A stretch of 64,000 nt of DNA, from positions 823,501 to 887,500 of the forward strand of contig VCCP01000007.1 of assembly GCA_005765155.1 (NCBI GenBank). The letters are read 5' to 3'. The stretch comes from Zelopaecilomyces penicillatus (lineage: Eukaryota; Ascomycota; Sordariomycetes; Hypocreales; Pseudodiploosporaceae). Of this stretch, positions 38,301 through 51,345 are shown piece by piece. Positions within the stretch are counted from its first letter, which is position 1. Each line of letters opens with the position of its first letter. The notes beneath the pieces are model-generated. The model searched no databases. It worked only from the letters and a program-made list of their open reading frames with translations, and was not told the origin of the DNA. Made by a program: the position numbers and the translations under genes.

Positions 38301-39330
38301 GTTAATATTAAAAGTATACTTTGATTTATAATATATACTATCTAATTATAGTATAAACTTCCTTATAGAAGCTTATTATAACTTAACTAGATAAATAGAA
38401 GTTTAATTAATATAATAGGTTAATTTAAGGGCTATAACTAGATTTATTATAACCTTAATATAGTAATATAAACTTATACTTTATATAGTTATTAATAATA
38501 GATCTGAAATAAAAAAGCTTCTCCCTTAAATATTATTTAATTAGAGTATAAAACATATTTAAATATTTAAGTATAATCCTATAGTTAACTCTATAATTAA
38601 AATTAATTATTAAAGCCTTATATCTATAATAGTAAAGATATTAGAAAGGGATTTTAAATAGATAAGATACCTTAAAGCAGCTATTCTTATAAATAAAATT
38701 ATAATTAAATCATCCTATAGCTTCTCTATCTTTTATTTTATATATAGGTATAACCCTATCTTACTATTTAAAATCGAATTTCTAATATAAAGGCTTATTA
38801 ATTAGGATATTATTATTAATACTAAGAACTTATTTAAATCTTATATCCAAATACTAAAAAAAAGATTAAAAGATATAATAAAAGCTAGAGAAAAGATAAC
38901 CAACTTTAAAAAGAAGCTAGTAATAAGAATAGATACTACTAATAAATATATACTTTGATTAGAATATAATTAATTAATACTAAATAATCTAATACTTATA
39001 TATAATATACCTAAAAAGCAGAATAAATCCTATATAATAAAGATAATAATATACTAATATAGCCTATATTGGATTACTTTATAAATAGATATTATTAAAG
39101 TATATATACTTTATATAATAAATAGGATTCTCTTAAATAAGATCTATTTTAGAAACTATCTAAAGAAGTTTATTAAAGATAAGTATAGCTGATAGATATC
39201 TAATATTAATATATAGCTTTTTAAATCTAAAAATAAATAAGAACTATATAAAGAAAAAAGAGAATTAGGATCACTAGATCCCCTTATACACTTTAACTTA
39301 CTTATTAATTAAATAATACCCTAAGACTCT
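35400..39330 (+). pseudogene. Gypsy pol pseudogene (protease, RT, RNase H, integrase)
   Basis: RT is readable from about 36,600: YFFIKKKDKRLYLINT (family YFFVKKKDGRLRLINDYR), then FKDIFIPPNTDSF and LLLDFFSSYNQV (family SLLDFFSGYDQV), then a Gypsy-like FLRFISYYR segment near 37,240. RNase H follows at about 37,450 (IDINLKG-stop-GAVL, family VDASLEGWGAVL). The integrase zinc region is at about 38,030-38,260, with the second Cys of its H-H-C-C lost. Stops are mostly TAG/TAA at expected Trp/Gln positions. Protease near 35,440 is a positional guess. Gag presumably occupies 32.1-35 kb but shows no clear motif. Confidence 0.75.
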
Positions 39331-39399
39331 AACTTTAATACTAATCTTAAAGAAGATTTTCTAGATTTACTATTAACTATTAAACCTTGATTTAAAGTT

Positions 39400-42300
39400 A
39401 TAATCCCTAACCTAATTTAATACTAAAAGAATATATATTAATTATACTTATTTTAAATATATATATAATTTCTTATATACTTAAATTAAGGATTTCCTGG
39501 CTTAAATTCTATTTAAAAATCCTTAGTAAAAAGGATCTTAATAATATTTCTTAAAAAGTATAGTAAATTTCACTCTTTATATATAATATTCTATTATTAA
39601 TATATAAACCAATTATACTAAACCAATTATAATAAATAATTAATACTTCTAAACCTTAATTATAATAATTAAACTATTTCTATATTAATAATTAAATAAT
39701 CTTTATTAATCTTATTTCTTTATAATCTTTTCTTGATTTATATTGGTTTGATTTTATTATACCCTTAAGTATAAATCTATTCTTAGATCTATCCTGTATC
39801 TATATTAACTAGGATTAAATAAAGCTTGTATTTATATACCTAAAACCTTTCTTTTTATTTTAAAAAATTTATTAAATTCCTATTAAAAATAAAAGTTCTT
39901 ATAAATTATTTTAGTATTATAATACTCTCTTTCTTTAATCTTCTTATTTATATAATTCCTTTTCTTATTTAGTTATAGATATATTTTATAATATTATATT
40001 ATAATAATTATATTCTTTTATTATTCTATTTTATTTTATAAAAGATTAATTAATATCTTTAAAAGCTAATTTATTTATTAGTATTAAATTATCTAGATTA
40101 TATAATTAATATTATTATTCTAAAACCAATTTACTCTATTTTTTTTAAATTAAATCTATATCCTAGTAATTAAGGAATTATTTAATCCTATCTATATCTA
40201 TTAAATCCTATTAGGGTTTTCCTTTATTATCTTATTTATATCCTATTTTATTATATACCTAACCCTTAAAGTTAATAGCTAATATTTCTATAAGTAAGAA
40301 GTAATAGATATATTTAAGAAATCTAGAATAACTAATCCTTTTAAATCTTTAATCTAATTCTTTTTTAAGAAAGTTATTTTTTTTTTTTTATCCTCTAGCT
40401 TAAATTAATAGCTATAAAATCCTCTCTATTTATAGTCTATATATTTATCCTATTTATAATTTAAATAATACCTATTATACTTACCTAGGATTAAAATATA
40501 TAGATAATATAGCTATATAATATAGTCTTTAATAACTATAATAGTAATTAAAAAGGATTATATATAATAGGAATATAGGATTAGATTAATAACCTTATAA
40601 TAATTAATAAATAAAGAATAGATCCTTTTTTTTCTATTTTATTAAAATATTAAAGAAGTATCTATAAATATATCTTATTTTAGCTAGTATAAATATAAGG
40701 TAAGGTATTTAGGTTTTTATAATAGATTCTAGTATAGGATATTCTTAAGTATTATAAATATTACCTTCTTAAAAGTATTATTTAGGACTTTAGCTTTTAG
40801 CTAGCTATATAAGAGTGCTAGGTATATTTTTTATAAATTTAATAGTAAAGGATACCTTATAATAGAGAGAGTAATTTATTTAGCCTATATTTACCCCCCC
40901 TAGAATCTATATTTTAAAGATTACCTAAATCTAAAAACAGGAAAGAGGATTAGTATTAATTTATAAAGATTAAATAATACTAAACTAAAAAGGCCTTATA
41001 ATTTACTATTATTTCTATTATAAAGAATAATTTAATACTATTAAAGAATTTAGTATAATTATTTTATAATAAAATAATCTTATAAATAATTATACTATAT
41101 AGAATAATTATATTTATAATAAAATTAATATTAAAAAGCTAAGAATAAATATTATTTTAATTAATTTCTATAATTAAATAATATCTATAATAATAATTTA
41201 AAGAGAATAAAAGATAGATTAATAATCCTAAAGTTAAAAGGGCTAAGTTATAAGGTAAAAGAGGAAAAGTTATAAGAGCTAGAAGGCTGCCCTTTTAAAA
41301 AGTATATAAACAAAAACATATATTACTTACTAGCTATAAATCATTATTAAATATAATAAAAAGCTATACTTTAAAGAAAAAGCTATACTTTAAAGAAAAA
41401 GCTATCTATAATAAAAGATACCTTTAATTAAATGATTATATATAACTATAAAAAGTTATTAATTCGAACCCTTATATATTTATAAAGCTTCCTTTTATAA
41501 AGAGGTATCTTATATATATCACCCCTTTCTATCTTTATTACCTCCTTTAATACCTATACTATCTTATTTTATTCCCTTAATCTCTATTATTATTTAATTA
41601 TACCCCTATCTGATTTCTTATTAATATATAATATTAAAATAATAAAGAACTTCTAGAATACTTATACCCTTCCTTTAAATAAGTACTAAAAATATAAGCC
41701 TTACTACTATTATAAAAGTAGTATAGCTTAAAGGAGATATAAGTTTATTTTATAACTATATTAATAAATATACTATATTTATAATAAACCTAGGGTTTTT
41801 TAAGTAACCCTGCTTTATAATCCTTTAATAAGACTAGCCTAATCTATTATTAACCCTTTCTTAGAATTTTAATATAGATACTTTAGATTTAGCTATATAT
41901 AGCCTTATCTCTATTATATAGCTATTCCCTTAAGGCTTATAAGGATAGAACTAAAGCGATTATTTAATTAAGCTCTATTAATTATTATATATATTAAAGA
42001 ATAAAGATTAGATTATTAATTTTATATTATACTCTTTACTTTAAATTATATTCTATAATATCTTTAATAATATATTTATAGCCCTTAGAATAATATATAT
42101 TTTCAAATTAAAGAAATACTTTTATATATATATAGATCTTTTTAATATTTTATATAAGTTTAAACCCTATAATTAACTAATATTTAATACCTATAGTTAC
42201 TTTAATAGGCTAGCTATCTTTTATAAGAATATATTTAATAAGTAATTCTTTATTAGGTTTATTAATTATAAGAATATATATTAATATTCCTTTATTTAGG

Positions 42301-44150
42301 ATTGATTTAAAAGCTAGCTTTATATTTTCAACTTATAAATAAATAGATAAATATATTATACTAAAGAGTTTATATATTTATAGAGGTAAATACTTTATAA
42401 GCTTAACCTTCCCTATAACTTTATATTTATTATTATTCTATATATAATATAAGTATAAGATTAAGAGTATAGCTATCTATCTTTCTTCTAGGTTTATATT
42501 ATTATTAAAGGATTAATTAGGTTTTATCCTTATTTTGATTAAATTAAAAAAGATTTAAATAAGATTAAATAATCTTATAATAATATATTTTACCTACTCT
42601 TTAATAATCCCTTTTATTTATTATTAAAAGATTAATATTTATTTAATAGTTTAAACCAGCCTATATCTAGCTATATACTTAAAGTAAGGAGTACTATACT
42701 ATATCTTATTATTAATAAGTTAAATATAATTAAATACCTATAAAGCTTTTATTATACTACCCTATAAGATCTTAATAATTAAATAATCTATAATTAAGAT
42801 ATAGATAAAGTATTCTATTTTACTTATCTAAGAGATATTATATTATTTTTAATTAATAGATATACTTTATCTATACTATATAAAAACTCTAGAGTTTTCT
42901 ATATATTTATAGGAGATAGCCTGCTTATATTATTTATATAGATTATTATAGAATAATCTATTTACCTTATTAGAATATAAAAGCCTATACTTTTTAAAAC
43001 TATTACTAATTAATAATTAAATAATAAATTTAAGTATAATAAGATAATTAAATCTAAGCCAGTTAAGACTATTAATATAACCACTATTAAGAAAGCTAAA
43101 TTAATTATAGCTTAATCTAATAATAATTAAGTAATAGTATTCTAATAGTATTCTCTAGAAGCTAATAAAAATAGATTATTTATTATTTATTAAATCTTTA
43201 GGCTTTTATTTAGGCTTACTTTATTTATATATAATAGTATTAAGGATACTTAGGGAATACTTAATTAAGATTTATTAAATAAAAAGATAGAATCTATATT
43301 AATATAGCTTATATTATACTTAAACCCCTAAAAATAAATTACCTTTAAGGAATAAATAATTAAATTAATTTCTTTAAATACTCCTATAACTAATTTAAAT
43401 AAGAATATTAATACTTCTAAGGATATTATTATAACCCTAAGATAGTTTATTAATAAAAACCTAAGTAGGGTATATTAATTAAATAATAGATATCTTTTTT
43501 ATAAATAAACTGATCCTTTTAATAAAGAAAAGGGAAGTTTAAAGAAAAAGCAGAAGAGCTAATAAAAGGAATTAAACCCTTAGCCCCCTTTATACTATAT
43601 ATTACTAATTCAATCTATAAGATATAAGAGAGAGACCACTGCTTAAATAGGTATTAATTTACTTTTATAATACTTAGGAATAATAGGGTATACTATAATT
43701 ATTAAATTTACTAAGAAGATAAATAATATATTCCTTATTAAAAGGCTTATACTATATATTAAATACTTTAATAGTTATATTAGTCTTTATTCTAATAGAA
43801 TAGTTATAGAAGAGACCCTTTAATATATTAGGGAGATAATAAAAGCTTCCTTTAATAGCTTAATAACTTAAGCTATTTAATCTAGTAGATCTAAATATTA
43901 TACTATATAAATATAATTAATAATATCTCTATCTATAGATTAAATAATAAAGTTAAATATTCTAGGGATATTAAGGGAGTTAAAAAGATTAAATATTAAA
44001 GGAATACTTAATTAAGGATAGATAAGATAGAAGAAGTAAAGTATATATATATAGGTATCTAAAGGTTATATTTAAATATTATTATTTAATTAATTATAAA
44101 TATTACCTAACTTAATAATAGGGTTATCTTTAATATTTACTAAAAGGGTT
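39400..44150. other. Unassigned 4.7-kb segment between Gypsy integrase and 3' LTR
   Basis: This DNA lies inside the Gypsy LTRs but after the integrase, where most Gypsy elements have only a short polypurine region. On the plus strand near 41,690-41,800 one frame gives a Tyr/Cys-rich string with a RRYK motif and NKPRVF. This could be a zinc-knuckle or zinc-finger relic, but all Cys codons would have to be inferred. A 17-bp unit is tandemly repeated at about 41,370-41,404. It may be an extra Gypsy reading frame or another insertion; I could not tell which. Confidence 0.4.
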
Positions 44151-44544
44151 TTAATAACTAAGTTAAATATATTCCCTTATTAATTAATTAAGCTATAGTT
44201 ATATAAGCTATATTTAGGGGGATTAATTTATATAAATAGATAGGCTATACCTAGGCTATTTAAATAGGGCAGATATTATCTAATTTAAGTTTTTCCCTTT
44301 TCTATCTAAGAATTTTTCTAATATATTTAAAAGATTAATTATTAAAAAGCTATTTTTTTTATTTAATTAATTATAAAATAATTAATTAATCTTTTAAGTT
44401 TATTTTATTATATTGCTGCTTTATAGCTTTTCTTACCTATTTAATCCTTATAGACTATGCTAGCTATATAACTACCTTAAAATCATACTATAGTTCTGTG
44501 GGTGGTGTTGGTGTTGTTATATATGTTGTTTTCCCTCTATTAAA
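44151..44544 (+). repeat. Gypsy 3' LTR with a sharp RIP boundary
   Basis: It aligns with the 5' LTR over its whole length. The first 260 bp are as RIP-altered as the 5' LTR, but from about 44,410 onward TpG and CpA are preserved (GTGGGTGGTGTTGGTGTTG near 44,500). The change occurs within a single LTR. Confidence 0.88.
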
Positions 44545-45270
44545 CTATTAACAGATTATAAGGACTTTAATATATCTTATACTGCTTTCCAGGCCTAATA
44601 TAGCCTTTCTAATTTAATAGTTTTCTTAATATATATAATAGGGCTATATTAATCACTATAACACAGCTAGAAACCTTTTAAAATACCTAAAAGGTTTTAA
44701 AGAATTAGCTATCCTTTATAAGGCTATAGGCCTTATACAGGCTAAACAGCCAGCTCTTCAACTACTAGGCTATTCAGACAGTGATTTTACAGGCTATAAA
44801 ACCATTAACAAATCTATCTATAAGTATCTCTTTAAGCTAGCTAGCAGACCTATCTACTAGAAATCAAAGAGACAGACTACTATAGCCCTCTCAATTATAG
44901 AAGCTGAATCTAATACTTTAGTAAAAGCTATAAAAGAGCTAAAATAGCTCTCTAAGCTCTTTATAAAGCTAAAAATCCCTTTTTAATAGCCTATAAACCT
45001 ATATTATAATAATATAGCCTTTATAAGTAATACTAAGAACCCTGATTAATATACCCAAACCAAGTATACCCTACTAAAATTCCACTATATTAAGCAGAAA
45101 GCAGCTAGCAGGCTATTTAAGATAAACTATCTTATAACCAAGGCTATACCTACTAATAGGCTAACTAAGGCTTTAATAAGCCTTATTTTTCAAGGCTTTT
45201 TAAGCCTTCTAAACCTATAAAAACCCCTTATAAAGAGCTAGCTATATACTATATACCTTGCTAAAAAGAG
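44545..45270 (+). pseudogene. Copia pol pseudogene, 3' portion (RT end and RNase H)
   Basis: This continues the frame broken at 31,694: QIIRTLIYLILLSRPNIAF, then NTARNLLKYLKGFKELAI, then LLGYSDSDF, then PIY-stop-KSKRQTTIALSIIEAE. These are the end of the Copia RT and the RNase H. The Trp of the family ISWKSK motif is a stop. The purine stretch AAAAAGAG just before the LTR at 45,271 may be the polypurine tract. It is less mutated than the 5' portion. Confidence 0.82.
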
Positions 45271-45696
45271 TGTTAAAATAAATAGGTTTTTCTATATATA
45301 GCAGCCTGATCTGCTATAATCTAGCAACTTAATCTGCTATAGCCTAGCAGCTAGACCTGCATAGCCCAGTAAGCTAAGCTTATATAGCCCTTATAGCTTA
45401 ACCTATAAAGGGATAGACTAATACTTATTTTCTATTTTAGTATTTAAAATACCTAATAATTCTAAATAGTTATTTAGAATATCTTAAATAATTCTAAATT
45501 ATCTTAGAATTAGATAGATATAAAAGATAGAAGGATTCCTAGTTATATCCTTCTTCTTTTTCTATATCGGTAATATAATCACTTCTTTCTTCTTTTCTAT
45601 AGACTTTTACCCAGATAACTATTATACCTTTCTTCCACTGCTATCACTACTAGCTTTAACTATAGCCTATATTATAAAATTATAATAGGTTTAATA
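45271..45696 (+). repeat. Copia 3' LTR
   Basis: It starts TGTTAAAATAAATAGG and ends TTTAATA (expected TTTAACA), giving the TG..CA-type inverted ends of LTR elements. It matches 26,603-27,024 and is less RIP-altered than it. Confidence 0.86.
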
Positions 45697-47149
45697 AAAT
45701 ATTAATTAATATATATTACTTATCTTTAATAAATATTAGATTTTTAAATTTTAATTAATTCTCTTTAATTAAATTAATAAGAAAATTTAAATAATTAATT
45801 AAATCTTAGGTTTTATCTTATATAATAATAAAAGGATTAAATAATAATAAAAATATTAACGATTATTAAATAAAAAGCTATAATAATATTATTTATTTAT
45901 AAAGAGTATTTAATTAATTATATATTATATTATTTATATCTTTTAATATAAGTATTAATAAAAGTATAAAGTATTTTTATAATTTTTATAAGTTTTACCT
46001 TATATTTTATATTCTTATTATTAATAATTAAAGAAATATAAAAATAATATATATATTATTAATTTTATATTATAATTTTATTTATTTAATTAAGCTGTTT
46101 TTTAATTATATAAATAAAGGTATAGGATCTTTTTTATAATAGTATCTTTAAATAATAAAATATAATAAAAAAAATAATAAAAAGCTAAAGAAAAAAGAAT
46201 AAGAAAAGAATAATTTAATTATAATAAATCTTATAAAATACAAAATAAAAAGGTATAAATAATAAAGATATAAAGAGATAAGATAAAAGAGATATAATAA
46301 AAAAAATATAATAAAAAAATAGATAAAAAGATAATATTTTATTATTATTTAATTAAGATTTTATAATTAGATTAATAATAATATAATAATAATAAAAGTT
46401 TAAAGTTTAATATATAATAATATTAGATTATTATTATAATAATAAAGAGTAATTATAATATAATTATAAAGTATAAGATATATATATCTAAAATAATATA
46501 TATATCTAAAATAATATATATATCTAAAATAATATATATATCTAAAATAATATATAATTCTTAAATATATAATATTTCTTAACTTACTTTTATTATTATA
46601 ATATAAATAAAATAAATAATAATTTTTTATAATAATAATATCTAAAATATAATTATTCTTATTTTATTTAATTATTATAAATTAAATCTATTATTATATT
46701 TTAATAAAATTCTTTATTTATAAAAAGAAATCTAAATAATTCTTTAATAAAAAGTTATTATTATTTTAATTAACTATAATAGATTTTATAAATCTAGATT
46801 ATAATATAAAAAATAAATTTATATTATTTAAAGCTTTATATTTATAATTTAAATACTTTAATAAAGTATTAATTAAACTTAATTTATTTAATTAATATTC
46901 AATAATAAAATTATAAGGTATTAATATTATATATTATTTAATTTATTTTTTTAATAGTTTTATTTAAGATATAAAGAATTTAAGGTTTTAATAATTAAAT
47001 AATATTTTTATTTATTTTATAAACCTTTTTATATATCTTTATTAATATTAAAATAAATAAATAATAATAAATATCTTTTAATTTAAAATATTATAATTAA
47101 TCTTTATTAATATAAACTTTTAAGATTAAAAAGCTATAAAAGATTATAT
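45697..47149. repeat. AT-rich RIP-degraded DNA, probably part of the minus-strand Gypsy relic
   Basis: It lies just downstream, in minus-strand sense, of the Gypsy RT at 47,770-48,420, so integrase sequence is expected here. I could not read a secure motif. It contains the 18-bp tandem repeat at 46,480-46,557. Confidence 0.4.
46480..46557. repeat. 18-bp tandem repeat, 4 copies
   Basis: ATCTAAAATAATATATAT recurs with starts at 46,486, 46,504, 46,522 and 46,540, an exact 18-bp period. Confidence 0.85.
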
Positions 47150-47543
47150 TTTGATAGAAGGAAAACAACACACACAACAACACCAACACCACCCACAGAA
47201 CTGCAGTGTGATTTTAAGGTAGTTGCATAGCTAGCATAGTCCACAAGGATTAAATAGGCAAGAAAAGCCACGAAGCAGCGATATAATAAAATGAACTTAA
47301 GAGATCAATTAATCATCCCATAATTAATCAAATAAAAAAGATAGCCTTTTAATAGCTAGTCTTTTAAATATATTAGAAAAATTCTTAGGTAGAAGGGGGA
47401 AAAACTTGAATTGGATGATATCTGCCCTGTTCAAATAGCCCGGGTATAGCCTATCTACTTATATAGTTCAATCCCCCTAAGTGCAGCTTATACAGCTATA
47501 GCTTAATCAACTAGCAAGGGGGTGTGTTCAACCCAGTCATTAA
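47150..47543 (-). mobile_element. Solo Gypsy LTR, least mutated copy
   Basis: This 394-bp block matches the LTRs at 31,695 and 44,151 in reverse orientation and the solo LTR at 5,277 in the same orientation. It keeps many CpA and TpG sites (an ACAACACACACAACAACACC block near 47,165), lost in the other copies. Flanks are tatat and aatat, a 4-of-5 target duplication. It interrupts the minus-strand Gypsy relic just beyond its RT. Confidence 0.88.
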
Positions 47544-47769
47544 AATATAAGATTATTATCCTATTATAATATAATATTTATTATTATAAATCTAAATATA
47601 TTAATCTTAATATATATTTAATATTATAGATTAAAATAATAAAATAATAATATATCTTAAAATATATCTTTAAGCCTAAAAAAGCTTATTATTTAATAAG
47701 ATTTAAAATAATTTTTTTTAGTTTTTTTTATTAATACTCTTTTTTAATAAAGTATTTAATAATATTATA

Positions 47770-48420
47770 ATATTATAATATTAATAAATAAATCTTTAAT
47801 AAAAATTATAAAATTTAAAAAGGATTTATATTTTTTTATAAACCTTTAATTCTTATTATTTTATAATTATTATAACTTTATCTAGATTTATTATTATTCT
47901 TTTTAAGAATAATATAGAATTAATATTTTTTTAAATTAATATATAATTTTATAGCCTTTAATCTTTATAATATTTATTTAATATATTTTATATATTTCTT
48001 ATATATTTTAAAAAAAAAAATTATTAAAATAAATAATATAGATTATATTAATTAATTTATTTAATATTTTATAAATATAATATTAAAATATTATTAATAT
48101 ATTAATTAAATTCAAGGATATTATTAAATATTTATAGTATTTATAATATATTTAAAAAGCTATTTTACATTTATCTTTTTTTTTAATTTTAATTTAATAA
48201 TAAATATTCTTAATATTAATTTTTAAAAAGAATTTGATATTTATAATCTTATTTTAGATCTTTATAATAAAGAATAAAGTATAATAATTCTTTTTTATAA
48301 TCTTATTAAAATCTTAATAATCTATATATAATCTAAGGGTTTTATTCTTTTTAAATATAAAAAGAATTAATATATTTATAAGGCTTTTAAAGGCTTATAT
48401 ATATTTAAATAATAAATTTT
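47770..48420 (-). pseudogene. Second Gypsy relic, reverse transcriptase part
   Basis: The minus strand at 48,318-48,360 reads FIFKKNKTLRLYIDY followed by DFNKIIKKNYY (family FVKKKDGTLRLCVDYRGLNKITIKNRYPL). Farther on, toward 47,770, it reads INLDKVIIIIK and then ILFKFYNFY-stop-RFI (family VDPDKV..., FLGFANFYRRFI). This is a different Gypsy lineage from the element at 31,695: its LRLYIDY/NKI box is the common chromovirus-like type. Its LTRs and full limits were not found. Confidence 0.75.
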
Positions 48421-51170
48421 TATTAAGATATTTTTATAACTTTTATAATTTTTATTAAGATAAAAAATAAATAATATTATATAATAAGGTTTTATTAAAT
48501 AAGAAAATAATAATATAATTTATTATTATATATATAGATAATACTTTAGTATTATTAAATTAGAAAATATTAAGGAAATTATATAATTCTAATAATAATT
48601 TATTAATATCTTAAAACTCTTTTATTTATTTCTTTTTTAATAGAAAAATTAATTTATTTAAATAAATAATTAAAAAAATAATTAATTTATTTTAATAAGC
48701 CTTTATAAATTTATATAATTATACTATTTTTATTTTATTTTAAATTTATTTAAATTATTAAAAACTATTATATATATTTAAATATATTTAATAGTTTTAT
48801 AATATTAATATTTTAAATAGAATAGGATTTTCTTTCTTTTTTAATTTATAATAAATTCTTAAATAAATATAAATAAATTCTTAAATAAATCTTATTAAAT
48901 TAATAAATATAATAAATACTTTTTAAATATTATAACTATAAATTAATCTTTTATTTATTATTTTTAAAAAAGGGGTTTTTTTAAAAAAAAATTATTTTAG
49001 TTTATTTTCTTTTATAAATATTTTATTAATTAGATTTAAATATAAGTATATATAAAGATTTATATATATTTTAATAGTATTTTATTTTTTAATTATTATT
49101 AATATATAAAAATAAAAAATTATATTAATCTTTATCTTTTAAATTAAAGTTAAAAAGCTTATTTTAATTAATAATCTTTTTTTAAATTATATTAATTATT
49201 ATTTTTTTAATTTTAAAATAATTTATTATTTATTATATTTATAATATCCTTTAAATAGTATTTTATTATATAATTAAGATTATTATAAGAATAATATATA
49301 AATTTTATTAATTATAATAGTCTTTTTTTTAATTTAAGGTAGGTCTGGCTTTATAAATTAGTTTAAGCTTAGGCCTTTATTTTAAAATGTAAAGTTTAAA
49401 AATTTCTTTTATAATTAAATAAAACCTATATAATATTAGTTATTTCTTTTTTATTTATTATTATATTAATAAGCCTTTTAATTATATTAGATTTATTTTA
49501 TTTATCTAGATTTCCTTTTAAATAATATATTAAGTTTTATTATTAGCTTTATAATTTTCTTTTTATTTTAAAGCCTTTTTATAGCTATTTTATAATTTTA
49601 ATTATTCTTTTATATATTATTAAGAGTTCTTTATTATTTACTTTTATATTAATCTAAAATAATAATTAAAGCTTAATAAAGAAAAATAATATTTATTATA
49701 TCTTTATTAGCTTTATATAAATATTTTAATATTTTAAAGTTAAAAAGAAATCTTATAATAATTAATTAAATCTTTATATTAAAATATTATATAAGAAATA
49801 AATATCTATTATTTAAAAACTAGAATCCTTAAATAGATATTTAATTTATATAATAAATATATCTTAATTTAATTATAAATTAATATTTTTTATTAATAAT
49901 TTATTTAATATTTTATATTTAATAACTTTTAATACTTTTAATCTATAATATTAATTATATTATTAATTTAGTTTTTTATATTATAATATATTGTTTTATT
50001 TTTTTAAAAATAATAATTTAGATTATTTTTCTAGCTTTTTTAATTTTTTAATAATTCTTTATAAGATAAATAATTAATTAAAATTAATTTTATAAGCTTT
50101 ATATTATAATTAAAATTATTATTATTTTATTAAATTTTTAATTATATTCTTCTTTAAAATATTAAAAAAAGGTTATTAATCTAATATTATTATTTTTAAA
50201 TAATCTTTTATTAGAGTTTTAATTATATTTTAGGTATTTTTATAATTAATTATTCTTAATTAAAAGGTTTATTTAAAGCTAGAGTATTTTAATTAATATT
50301 ATCTAAATATTTTAAAGATACTTTCTTTAGCTTTCATCCCTTTTATATTAAGATTTTATATAATATAATTATATTTATTTTAGATAATTATATAAAGAAA
50401 TAATAGAATTATAATAATAGATTTAATTTATAATAATAATTAAATAGGATAAGAATAATTATATTTAAGTATTATTATTATAAAAGATAATTATTTATTT
50501 TATTTATATTATAATAATAAATATAAGCTAAGAAATATTATATATTTAAGGGTTATATATTATTTTAAATATATATATCTTATATCTTATAATCCTATTA
50601 TATTAATATTAGATTATTATAAAATATTATTAAAATTTTAATTCTTATCTTAATTAAAATAAAAACCTTATTAAAATATAATAATAATTAATTATTATTT
50701 ATTAATTAATTATTATATTTATTAAAAGAATTATTTATCTTTAATTATTTTTAAATATAAAATAAATTATTATTTTATATTTTTAATAATATAATTATAA
50801 AAGTATTAATATCTTTTAATAATATTATAATAATACTCTTTTAAATTATTTATTTATTTATAATTAAAATTCTTTAAAGTATATATTAAAAATAAGCTAT
50901 TTATTTAATTATAATTAAAACCCTTTTTATAAAAAAGATAGATATAGATTATAACCCTATACCTTTATAACTAGCCTTTAAAAATCTATTTATAATTAAA
51001 ATCTTTATTAATTATATAATTATAACCTTTATGATTTCTTTAATATTATAAAAATATTTAAAAAAGAAAAATAAATAACCTTTTTTTAAATCTAAAATAT
51101 CTTTTATATTTATTTAATCTAGTCTTTAAATAATATATTAATTAAATTTAATTTATTTAATCTAAAGTAT
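48421..51170. repeat. AT-rich RIP-degraded DNA, unassigned
   Basis: It is probably the gag side of the minus-strand Gypsy relic plus other elements. A small patch of less altered sequence lies at 49,336-49,400 (AAGGTAGGTCTGGC). No motif, LTR or terminal repeat could be supported. Confidence 0.4.
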
Positions 51171-51179
51171 TATTATTTA

Positions 51180-51345
51180 TATTATATAAAAATTACTATT
51201 TAAATTATATAATCTATATACTACTTAAAATTTTATATATACTCTTTGAAATTTATACTTATATACCTAAAATTAGCTAAATAATACTAGCACTTTAAAG
51301 GCTATTATAAAGCTATATATAAGCTATAATAGCCTTATTAAAAAG
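51180..51345 (+). mobile_element. Fragment related to the MULE left end
   Basis: The run from about 51,235 (ATATATACTC, then TATACCTAAAATTAG, then ACTAGCACTTTAAAGGCT) follows the same order and spacing as the subterminal part of MULE copy 1 at 4,890-4,960. It is a probable third relic, without a recognised right end. Confidence 0.45.

Larger units (their letters stand above)
31695..44544 (+). mobile_element. Gypsy-type LTR retrotransposon nested in the Copia element
   Basis: Two 394-bp LTRs bound a plus-strand Gypsy coding region. The insertion is flanked by exact 5-bp copies ctatt (31,690-31,694 and 44,545-44,549). Removing the element and one copy restores a continuous Copia RT frame. The protease-RT-RNase H-integrase order is legible between about 35.4 and 39.3 kb. 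At 12.85 kb the element is long for Gypsy, because 4.7 kb of unassigned DNA lies between integrase and the 3' LTR. Three other LTRs in the window (5,277; 47,150; diverged, 23,008) belong to the same family. Confidence 0.9.
26603..45696 (+). mobile_element. Copia-type LTR retrotransposon, interrupted by a Gypsy element
   Basis: Two LTRs (26,603-27,024 and 45,271-45,696) flank a plus-strand Copia-order coding region. It is split at 31,694/44,545 by a complete Gypsy insertion; without it the element is about 6.2 kb, a normal Copia length. Legible motifs are the protease and gag-pre-integrase region, RT at about 30,970-31,690, the rest of RT after the insertion (SRPNIAF, about 44,590) and RNase H (LLGYSDSDF at about 44,760, then KSKRQTTIALSIIEAE at about 44,870). 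Stops replace Trp and Gln codons as RIP predicts. The LTRs start TATTAAAATAAAT / TGTTAAAATAAAT. An outer target duplication was not resolved. Confidence 0.85.
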
